The notes under the pieces were generated by a model. It did not search any database, was not told the DNA's origin, and saw only the letters and a program-made list of their open reading frames with translations. Below, one piece after another: positions 1 to 4,866 of a stretch of DNA of 6,630 nucleotides (position 1 is its first letter; the number at the start of each line of letters is the position of its first letter). Both the position numbers and the translations under genes were made by a program. The DNA is from an uncultured Collinsella sp. (GTDB lineage Bacteria > Actinomycetota > Coriobacteriia > Coriobacteriales > Coriobacteriaceae), in NCBI GenBank assembly GCA_902492185.1, contig CABUKY010000097.1, positions 1-6,630 of the forward strand. The letters are read 5' to 3'.

Positions 1-1
1 T

Positions 2-799
2 CGTCTGCAGGCGCTTGTGTCGCCGTTTGTGCTGCGTCGCGTTAAGGAAGACGTGGTGACCGACCTGCCCGAGAAGATCGAAGACACGGTGATGGCGCAG
101 CTTACCGGAGAGCAGCGCAAGCTCTACCTGGCCAACCAGGACCGCATCGCCCAGCAGGTGCAGCACCGCGAGGCATCCGAGTTTAAGAAAGACAAGCTCA
201 AGGTGCTTGCCGAGCTCACCAAGCTGCGTCAGATCTGCTGCGACCCGCATCTGCACTATGCGGACTACAAGGCGGGAAGCGCCAAGCTCGATACGTGCAT
301 GGAGCTCGTGCACGGCGCGCTCGACGGCGGTCATCGCATCTTGCTGTTCAGCCAGTTTACGGGCATGCTCGATATCATCGGCAAGCGCCTGGCAAAGGAG
401 GATATCGCCTTCCTTAAGCTTACGGGCGCATCGTCTAAGGAGAGCCGCGCCAAGATGGTTGCGCAGTTCCAGGCGGGCGAGGTGCCGGTGTTCTTGATTT
501 CGCTCAAGGCGGGCGGCGTGGGTCTCAATTTGACGGCCGCCGACGTGGTCATCCACTACGACCCGTGGTGGAACGTGGCGGCACAGGACCAGGCGACCGA
601 CCGCGCCCACCGCATTGGCCAGCAGCACACCGTGACCGTGTACAAACTCATCGCCAAGGATACGATCGAGGAGCGCATTATGCAGATGCAGGAGTCCAAG
701 CGCGATCTGGTCAACAGCGTGCTCGGCGGCGATGGTATCTCGTCGGCACTGTTTACGCGCGAGGATGTTCTGGCGCTGCTCGGTGGCGACGGTCGCTAG
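2..799 (+). CDS. SNF2-family DNA helicase/ATPase, C-terminal part (5' end outside window)
   Basis: This is the C-terminal 265 residues of an SNF2/Rad54-type ATP-dependent DNA translocase; the reading frame is open from base 2, so the start lies upstream. The fragment opens with the segment SPFVLRRVKEDV..LPEKIE, which links the two RecA-like lobes in this family. The helicase C lobe follows: motif IV RILLFSQF (visible residues about 112-119), motif V LISLKAGGVGLNLTAADVVI (from about 165) and motif VI QATDRAHRIGQ (about 197-207, with the arginine-finger region). The last 40 residues (TVYKLIAKDTIEERI..) are the usual family ending, and the gene stops with TAG. The Walker A and B lobe and any N-terminal SWIM zinc finger, common in bacterial members, are out of view. 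Family assignment is very secure. The biological role (DNA repair or transcription-linked remodelling) is inferred and not shown here. The next gene starts 165 bases downstream, so it is probably a separate transcription unit, although I see no clear terminator or promoter in that gap. Confidence 0.95.
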   Translation, partial: RLQALVSPFVLRRVKEDVVTDLPEKIEDTVMAQLTGEQRKLYLANQDRIAQQVQHREASEFKKDKLKVLAELTKLRQICCDPHLHYADYKAGSAKLDTCMELVHGALDGGHRILLFSQFTGMLDIIGKRLAKEDIAFLKLTGASSKESRAKMVAQFQAGEVPVFLISLKAGGVGLNLTAADVVIHYDPWWNVAAQDQATDRAHRIGQQHTVTVYKLIAKDTIEERIMQMQESKRDLVNSVLGGDGISSALFTREDVLALLGGDGR

Positions 800-952
800 C
801 CGCGCGCGGGGTGGGACTGCTGGAGTGGGCAGGACGGTCGACGCATTTTGGCCCGACCGCTTGCCTGATCCGTTATGTGTTCATTTGCAATGCCGTGGAT
901 GGTTTGTCTGCCTTTGGGCATAAGAACCATCAAGAACATTGGCACATCAGCA

Positions 953-958
953 AAGGAG
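953..958 (+). promoter_or_regulatory. Ribosome binding site of the superoxide reductase gene
   Basis: AAGGAG lies six bases before the ATG at 965. This selects the start at 965 rather than the in-frame ATG at 875. The upstream start would add 30 residues (MCSFAMPW..) unlike anything in the superoxide reductase family and has no comparable ribosome binding site. Confidence 0.85.
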
Positions 959-964
959 AACATC

Positions 965-1327
965 ATGGCGAAATTCTTTAAGGACCCCGACGGTAAGCTC
1001 ATCGCTGCCCTTGGCGACGGCGTTGCGACCCCTGCCGGTTGCACGGAGCTGACCGCAAATACTGAGGACGCGGCGCACGAGAAGCACGTGCCCGTCGTCG
1101 AGACCGAGCGCGACGGTCACGTGATTCGCGTACGCGTTGGCTCGGTCGAGCACCCCAGCCTGCCCGAGCACTACATTGAGTGGATCGCCCTTGAGGCCGA
1201 GGGCCGTCTGGAGGTCCATTACCTCCAGCCCGGCATGAAGCCCGCGACGTTTTTCGCGGGCGGCTCCAAGACCGGTACCGTCTATGCCTACTGCAACCTG
1301 CACGGGCTGTGGTCCGCGACATTCTAG
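965..1327 (+). CDS. Superoxide reductase (desulfoferrodoxin/neelaredoxin family), vestigial N-terminal domain
   Basis: A 120-residue cytoplasmic protein expected to reduce superoxide to hydrogen peroxide at a mononuclear iron centre without producing oxygen, the usual superoxide defence of anaerobes. All ligands of the catalytic [Fe(His)4(Cys)] site are visible: His41 in EKHVPV, His63 in VEHP, His69 in EHYIEW, and Cys110 and His113 in YCNLHGLW. Glu39-Lys40 match the conserved Glu-Lys pair that guides superoxide and protonation. The body follows the desulfoferrodoxin pattern closely (ELTANTEDAAHEKHVPVV, HYIEWIALE). The N-terminal 30 residues occupy the place of the desulforedoxin domain, but the four rubredoxin-like cysteines (CxxC and CC) are reduced to a single Cys26, so the second iron centre cannot form. 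This resembles class III-type enzymes such as that of Treponema. A terminator follows closely, so it is probably monocistronic. I see no convincing promoter in the preceding 165 bases. Family call is secure; the electron donor (rubredoxin or other) is unknown. Confidence 0.93.
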   Translation: MAKFFKDPDGKLIAALGDGVATPAGCTELTANTEDAAHEKHVPVVETERDGHVIRVRVGSVEHPSLPEHYIEWIALEAEGRLEVHYLQPGMKPATFFAGGSKTGTVYAYCNLHGLWSATF

Positions 1328-1372
1328 GAGCGCGTCCCCGCTCGGGGTATCATAGCTAGCATATGCACATGC

Positions 1373-1405
1373 AAGCGCCGACTGCATTATGCGGCCGGCG
1401 CTTTT
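1373..1405 (+). terminator. Rho-independent terminator after the superoxide reductase gene
   Basis: AAGCGCCG (1373-1380) pairs perfectly with CGGCGCTT (1396-1403) over a 15-base loop, and the right arm runs into TTTT (1402-1405). It lies about 45 bases after the superoxide reductase stop codon. A smaller hairpin, CCCC/GGGG with a four-base loop, sits at 1336-1347 just before it. The loop is larger than usual and the T-tract short, so termination may be partial. Confidence 0.6.
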
Positions 1406-1429
1406 ACTACGATTTCGATGGTTTACGAC

Positions 1430-1437
1430 GGAAAGGG
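1430..1437 (+). promoter_or_regulatory. Ribosome binding site of the NAD+ synthetase-like gene
   Basis: GGAAAGGG lies seven bases before the ATG at 1445. It favours that start over the in-frame ATG at 1418, which has no purine-rich site in front. It also puts MKLALAQIDMRLGDIEG at the N-terminus, the normal beginning of nitrilase-fold proteins. Confidence 0.75.
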
Positions 1438-1444
1438 CTGGGCC

Positions 1445-3430
1445 ATGAAGCTCGCGCTTGCACAGATCGATATGCGCCTGGGTGATATTGAGGGCATTTG
1501 CGGCCGCATCGAGGACCAGGCTCGTCTGGCCCACGAGCGCGGAGCGCGCGTGCTGTGCGTTCCAGCTCCGCTCTTTATGGGCGCCATGCCCGGTGGCCTG
1601 GTGGGCGCTGCCGACTTTGAGCACGACATGCTTGCCGGCTTGACTGGTGTCGCCGAGCGTATCCAGGAGCTTGACATGATCTGCATCGTGCCCGCGGCGG
1701 TTTCGTTTGAAGGCCAGCCGCTGCTCGACTACATGATGCTCAAGGACGGTCATGTGGTGCCGGCGCGTTCGAGCATTGCCTTGCAGCGTGGCGAGAACAA
1801 CGACACGCGTTGGGCGCCGCCGGTGTTCGACGTGGACGGCGTGCGCATCGCCGTGATTTTTGACTTGGACCGCGAGCTCGAGATGTTGCCGACCGGCGTC
1901 GACCTCATCGCGTATTTCCAATTCAACGCGTTTGACATGACCGACCGCGAGACTGCCGCCATTGCCGCCGTTCGCAGCGGCGCCTACCGCAAGATCGCAT
2001 CCAAGCGCAGCGTGTGGTTTGCCTGCATGGCGCCGGTCGGTGCCTATGACGAGTCGGTGTATACCGGCGGTTCGTTTGTGCTCGACGACTGCGGTCGCGT
2101 GGTGGCCCAGGCGCCGTGTTTTGAGGAGAGCCTGCTGGTTCAGGAGATTCAGCGCGGCGTGATGCTCGATGCCCTGGAAGATCACGAACTGCCCGAGTTC
2201 CGTTCCGAGGAGTGGTTGTGGCAGGCGCTGGTGCTCGCCGTGCGCGACAACGCTCGGGCCCACGGTGCGTCGCGTGCTGTGGTGGCACTCGAGGGTGACC
2301 TGCCGTCATCCCTGCTGGCGGCGCTGGCCGTTGACGCTCTGGGTTCGCGTAACGTAATTGGCCTGGTGCTGGGGCGCAACCGTATCTTTACGCCGGCGCA
2401 GGAAGAGGCCGAGGCTGCCCGCTGTGCCGCCGTCCGCGCCATCGCCGAGCGTTTGCACATTCGCACCGTCGAGCGCGATGCACCGGATGCGGCGCGTGTG
2501 CTCGATCGCGACGTGTCGGCGGGCGATGCCGAGCGTCTGCGCTCGCGCACGCTGGGCCTCATGCTGGAGGACACGGCGCTCGAGCTGGGTGCGATGGCGC
2601 TGAGCCCGCTGTCCAAAACCGAGTATGCGCTGGCGGCGCCGGCGCTTTGCGGCGGCTACCAGGGCGACTTTGCGCCCTTTGGCGATGTGTACCTGTCGAC
2701 GCTTGAGTTTGTGGCACGTGTGCGCAACCGCACGTCTGCCGTGGTGCCCCAAGAGCTCGTGACGCTCAACGCGGTGGAGGATTGCATGGAGCGCGTGCTG
2801 GCGCAAGCGCTCTCGACGATCGACGGTCCGGTCGATATGCTCGACCGCGCGGCACAGCTGCTCGGCGGGCTTGAGCCGGGTGAGGTCGATGGCGCGCTCG
2901 AGGCGCACGTGGACCGCAATCGAGCTTTCGACGACATCCCGATGGCCGCTGGCAAGCCTGAGGCTTGCTCGCTGCTGCTGATGCTCGTTCGACAGGGTGA
3001 GGCTGCCCGCCGCATGTTGCCGATGGCGCCGATCGTCTCGGCCCGTTCGTTTGCCGAGCGTGCCTGGCCGTATATGCTCGCGTGGTCCGACCTGGGGCTT
3101 AACGGCAAGGAGCGTATGACGGTCGATTCGCTGGCGCGCGCCGAGGTGCGCCGTTTTGCTGACGAGGATACGAGCGAGCGCGTGCGAAACGAGATGATGG
3201 GCGTGCTGGGCGAGCTACTGGGTATTTCGCCCGAGCAAATGGAGGAGCTGCGCTCCGAGGACGGTCAGCGTCGTTTGCACGAGGGAATGAAAAAGTTCGA
3301 GGGCGAGGTTCAGGACGCCATCGATAAGATGATGGGCGGTCAGGGCGGCCCGCAAGGTGGGCCCCAGGGCGGACCGATGCCGCATCCGCCGGTGGATCCA
3401 AGGCAGTTCCCCTTTTTCTCTCAAAACTAA
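1445..3430 (+). CDS. NAD+ synthetase-like protein with degenerate nitrilase and synthetase active sites (probable pseudoenzyme)
   Basis: A 661-residue protein collinear with glutamine-dependent NAD+ synthetase. Residues 1-250 are a nitrilase-fold domain: MKLALAQIDMRLGDIEG at the start, then VGAYDESVYTGGSFVLDDCG at 198-217. About 255-430 is the synthetase domain (SSLLAALAVDALG 288-300; GDFAPFGDV 407-415). Helices at about 462-547 match the family ending (ARRMLPMAPIVSARSF near 520-536). The catalytic residues are missing. By my alignment the nitrilase Glu of PELxLTG is Ala41 (PAPLFMG), the Lys is Ser109, and the Cys of ICED is absent (AVIFDLD 136-142). The SGGxDS pyrophosphate loop reads EGDLPS at 283-288, and the YGD motif reads CGG at 402-404. 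Neither ammonia production nor adenylation therefore looks possible. A helical tail (551-630) and a Gly/Pro/Gln-rich end (631-661), absent from ordinary NadE, follow. The frame is intact and its composition matches the neighbours, so it is probably a maintained protein with a new role, not a decaying gene. No signal peptide or membrane segment is seen. Function unknown; automated labels of NAD+ synthase would mislead. Confidence 0.85.
   Translation: MKLALAQIDMRLGDIEGICGRIEDQARLAHERGARVLCVPAPLFMGAMPGGLVGAADFEHDMLAGLTGVAERIQELDMICIVPAAVSFEGQPLLDYMMLKDGHVVPARSSIALQRGENNDTRWAPPVFDVDGVRIAVIFDLDRELEMLPTGVDLIAYFQFNAFDMTDRETAAIAAVRSGAYRKIASKRSVWFACMAPVGAYDESVYTGGSFVLDDCGRVVAQAPCFEESLLVQEIQRGVMLDALEDHELPEFRSEEWLWQALVLAVRDNARAHGASRAVVALEGDLPSSLLAALAVDALGSRNVIGLVLGRNRIFTPAQEEAEAARCAAVRAIAERLHIRTVERDAPDAARVLDRDVSAGDAERLRSRTLGLMLEDTALELGAMALSPLSKTEYALAAPALCGGYQGDFAPFGDVYLSTLEFVARVRNRTSAVVPQELVTLNAVEDCMERVLAQALSTIDGPVDMLDRAAQLLGGLEPGEVDGALEAHVDRNRAFDDIPMAAGKPEACSLLLMLVRQGEAARRMLPMAPIVSARSFAERAWPYMLAWSDLGLNGKERMTVDSLARAEVRRFADEDTSERVRNEMMGVLGELLGISPEQMEELRSEDGQRRLHEGMKKFEGEVQDAIDKMMGGQGGPQGGPQGGPMPHPPVDPRQFPFFSQN
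3341..3376 (+). repeat. Three tandem 12-bp units encoding QGGP repeats
   Basis: Three consecutive codon blocks each encode Gln-Gly-Gly-Pro (residues 633-644 of the NAD+ synthetase-like protein). The units differ at synonymous third positions, so selection or age has diversified the DNA while the peptide repeat stayed exact. The repeat leads into a proline- and phenylalanine-rich terminus (MPHPPVDPRQFPFFSQN), probably disordered. Confidence 0.85.
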
Positions 3431-3448
3431 CTCTGGGATAGGGCCAAG

Positions 3449-3476
3449 GTTACGCGGTTTTACCAAACCGCGTAAC
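3449..3476 (+). repeat. Perfect 12-bp inverted repeat with four-base loop
   Basis: GTTACGCGGTTT (3449-3460) and AAACCGCGTAAC (3465-3476) are exact reverse complements around the loop TACC, 18 bases after the preceding stop codon. It could serve as a terminator or as a 3'-end-stabilising hairpin for the NAD+ synthetase-like mRNA. No T-tract follows, so a standard Rho-independent terminator is not supported. It could also belong to a repeat element together with the larger palindrome that begins 14 bases later. Confidence 0.7.
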
Positions 3477-3489
3477 GAGTCGACGCTGC

Positions 3490-3588
3490 GCGAGCCCCTG
3501 CCGGGCAATCTGCCGCTCAAACCGTCGCTTGCGTACAGAAGTACGCGGCGCTCCTCTTTCGTGACACCTTGCCACGGCAGGGACTCGC
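3490..3588. repeat. Elongated imperfect palindrome of about 100 nt (structured RNA or palindromic repeat element)
   Basis: The outer arms 3490-3508 and 3569-3588 pair at 18 of 19 positions. There is one C-A mismatch (3495/3583) and one bulged A (3574). At the centre, GCGTAC (3531-3536) and GTACGC (3541-3546) close an AGAA loop. CGC (3526-3528) with GCG (3548-3550) extend that hairpin. The whole would fold as a long rod with a large internal loop. No open frame on either strand here looks like a real gene. I do not recognise it as a known RNA family. Candidates are a REP/BIME- or MITE-like repeat or a small RNA. Together with the hairpin before it and the promoter after it, this fills the 294-base gap between 3431 and 3724. 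Confidence 0.6.
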
Positions 3589-3646
3589 TCGCTGACTTAT
3601 GCTCAACCTATGGTTCAACCTTGCTTGCTAGATACGGTCGCTGTTG

Positions 3647-3655
3647 TGTTATTCT
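3647..3655 (+). promoter_or_regulatory. Extended -10 promoter of the ruvCAB operon
   Basis: TG at 3647-3648, one base, then TATTCT at 3650-3655 is an extended -10 element. A weak -35 candidate, TTGCTA (3625-3630), lies 19 bases upstream. Transcription would start near 3662, giving a leader of about 60 bases before ruvC. It is the only good promoter-like sequence between the palindrome and ruvC, and it coincides with the SOS box. Confidence 0.55.
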
Positions 3656-3669
3656 AGAACAGACGTTCG
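3656..3669 (+). promoter_or_regulatory. LexA-binding SOS box at the ruvCAB promoter
   Basis: The sequence AGAACAGACGTTCG contains the palindromic core GAAC-N4-GTTC (3657-3660 and 3665-3668). It fits the Gram-positive LexA/DinR consensus CGAACRNRYGTTCG at every defined position except the first base. It begins immediately after the -10 hexamer and covers the predicted transcription start, so bound LexA would block RNA polymerase. The box stands before Holliday-junction repair genes, a known class of SOS target, which makes a chance match unlikely. Release after DNA damage is inferred. Confidence 0.78.
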
Positions 3670-3713
3670 TGAATAGTGCGCGGGGCCTTGCCTTGTGCTT
3701 TGAAAAAGACGAG

Positions 3714-3719
3714 GGGAGG
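3714..3719 (+). promoter_or_regulatory. Ribosome binding site that selects the TTG start of ruvC
   Basis: GGGAGG lies five bases before the TTG at 3725. There is no ATG or GTG near the required N-terminus, and RuvC proteins begin within a few residues of the catalytic LGIDPG motif. A strong ribosome binding site in front of a weak TTG codon is therefore the best reading. Confidence 0.8.
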
Positions 3720-3724
3720 TTGGC

Positions 3725-4246
3725 TTGGTTATCTTGGGCATTGACCCCGGTTTGGCTCATACGGGTTGGGGGATTATCGAGGAGCGTCGTGGCGAGGTTC
3801 GCTGCCGTGCCTATGGCTGCATCGAGACCAGTGCCGGAAGTCCGCTCGCGGTGCGCCTGTCGCATATCGCCCATGACCTTAAGGATGTCGTCGAGCGTTA
3901 TCGACCCGACACGGCTGCTGTCGAGAGCATCTACTTTGGCGCCAACGTTCGCTCGGCCATCCCCACGGCGCATGCCCGCGGTGCTGCACTCGTCGCGCTT
4001 TCGGAATGCGCGCTCGAGATTGGCGAGTACACGCCCATGCAGATCAAACAGGCTGTGGTGGGCACCGGCGCCGCGGACAAGCGGCAGGTCGCCTACATGG
4101 TACGCACGCTCACACAGCTCGACCACGACCCGCATCCCGACCATGCCGCCGATGCCCTGGCCTGCGCCATCTGCCACGTAAACCTCAGCCGCACCCGCGC
4201 CCTCACCGGTGGCGAGTTCTATCAACAGAGAGGAACCGGATACTGA
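3725..4246 (+). CDS. ruvC: Crossover junction endodeoxyribonuclease RuvC
   Basis: A 173-residue Holliday-junction resolvase, the usual family length. It acts as a dimer and cuts two opposing strands of the four-way junction in the cytoplasm, guided by RuvAB. The RNase H-like fold is evident from LGIDPGLAHTGWGI (4-17), AAVESIYFGANVRSA (64-78) and DHAADALACAICH (139-151). The catalytic acidic cluster is complete: Asp7, Glu67 and Asp143, with His140 in the position that many bacterial RuvC proteins use as fourth ligand. The segment GTGAADKRQVAYMV (113-126) matches the conserved basic DNA-contact region. Translation starts at TTG (3725), supported by the ribosome binding site before it. The stop codon overlaps the start of ruvA (TGATG). 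The gene is first in a ruvC-ruvA-ruvB operon behind an SOS-type operator. Upstream is not the YebC-family gene often found before ruvC, but the NAD+ synthetase-like gene and a structured intergenic element. Confidence 0.97.
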   Translation: MVILGIDPGLAHTGWGIIEERRGEVRCRAYGCIETSAGSPLAVRLSHIAHDLKDVVERYRPDTAAVESIYFGANVRSAIPTAHARGAALVALSECALEIGEYTPMQIKQAVVGTGAADKRQVAYMVRTLTQLDHDPHPDHAADALACAICHVNLSRTRALTGGEFYQQRGTGY

Positions 4247-4866
4247 TGATTTCCCAGCTCCACGGAACGCTTGTCGAGGCCACGATGAGCTCTGCTGTCG
4301 TCGATGTGTCGGGCGTTGGCTTTGAGCTCGGCATCTCGGGCAGCACTGCGGTCACGTTGCCGACGCCCGGCGGCGAGGTCCGCCTCTACACGCGTATGCA
4401 GGTGCGCGAGGACGCCATGACACTTTTCGGTTTTTCCTCAAAGGATGAGCGCACGATGTTCGACCGGCTCGTGTCCGTTTCGGGCGTTGGCCCGCGCCTG
4501 GCGCTCGCCGTGCTTTCCACCTATACCGTGGGGCAGCTGTATTCGCTGGTGATGGCCGAGGACGACAAGGGCATGGCCAAGGTACCCGGTGTGGGCAAAA
4601 AGACAGCTCAGCGCCTGATCCTGGAACTCAAGAGCACCTTTGCCAAGGATAAGGGCTTTGTGCCGGTCGACGTGATTCCCGGCCAGGTTGCGATGCCGGT
4701 TCCCGCCGCCGCTCCTTCGGCGATCGATGATGCCCGTGCGGCGCTCCTTTCCATGGGCTTTAGCCCGCAGGAGACCGATGTTGCCCTGAGCGGGTATGAT
4801 GGGCAGAATATGCGTGTCGAGGATCTGCTCGGCGCGGCGCTTAAGCGACTCGGAATGGATGCGTGA
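4246..4866 (+). CDS. ruvA: Holliday junction branch-migration protein RuvA
   Basis: A 206-residue DNA-binding subunit that clamps the four-way junction as a tetramer (or pair of tetramers) and recruits two RuvB rings. Domain I is the OB fold (1 to about 64, starting MISQLHGTL). It carries the acidic pin Glu55-Asp56 in VREDAMTLFGF, which keeps the junction open. Domain II has two helix-hairpin-helix motifs, VSVSGVGPRLA (76-86) and AKVPGVGKKTAQRL (111-124). An Ala/Pro-rich flexible linker (about 140-160) leads to the C-terminal domain III, which binds RuvB (DDARAALLSMGFSPQE..LLGAALKRLG). The ATG at 4246 shares bases with the ruvC stop codon. A GAGAGGA ribosome binding site sits 11 bases upstream, slightly far, so reinitiation from ruvC translation probably helps. 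The frame stays open further upstream, but that part lies inside ruvC in another phase and is not translated as RuvA. All expected parts are present. Confidence 0.97.
   Translation: MISQLHGTLVEATMSSAVVDVSGVGFELGISGSTAVTLPTPGGEVRLYTRMQVREDAMTLFGFSSKDERTMFDRLVSVSGVGPRLALAVLSTYTVGQLYSLVMAEDDKGMAKVPGVGKKTAQRLILELKSTFAKDKGFVPVDVIPGQVAMPVPAAAPSAIDDARAALLSMGFSPQETDVALSGYDGQNMRVEDLLGAALKRLGMDA

Noticed and set aside
835..859. Terminator after the SNF2 helicase gene (CGGTCG/CGACCG)
   Set aside because: The six-base stem has a 13-base loop and no T-tract, which is too weak to call.
875..964. Longer start for the superoxide reductase at the ATG at 875
   Set aside because: The extra 30 residues do not resemble the family, and the ATG at 965 has a well-placed AAGGAG.
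1418..1444. Earlier in-frame start of the NAD+ synthetase-like gene
   Set aside because: No ribosome binding site precedes it, whereas 1445 has one and gives the normal nitrilase-fold N-terminus.
2186..2203. Second SOS-like sequence GAAC..GTTC inside the NAD+ synthetase-like gene
   Set aside because: The half-sites are seven bases apart instead of four, and the sequence lies within coding DNA.
947..2263. A 438-codon open frame on the - strand
   Set aside because: It lies antisense to the superoxide reductase and NAD+ synthetase-like genes, spans the intergenic terminator, and its translation is rich in His/Arg/Gly/Ala with no domain pattern. It is an effect of high GC content at codon third positions.
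2306..2908. A 200-codon open frame on the - strand
   Set aside because: It is antisense to the synthetase-domain part of the NAD+ synthetase-like gene, has Arg/His/Gln-rich composition, and no ribosome binding site was noted.
1445..3430. Calling this gene a working NAD+ synthetase (nadE)
   Set aside because: Homology is clear, but the residues that define both active sites are replaced, so the enzymatic label and symbol are not supported.
3490..3588. Small signal recognition particle RNA or 6S RNA
   Set aside because: The length and rod shape recall the small SRP RNA, but the conserved GGAA-type apical loop and its internal loop sequences are absent; it is also too short for 6S RNA.
3608..4225. 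A 205-codon open frame on the - strand across the ruvC promoter and gene
   Set aside because: It is antisense to a complete ruvC with intact catalytic residues and has no recognisable motif.
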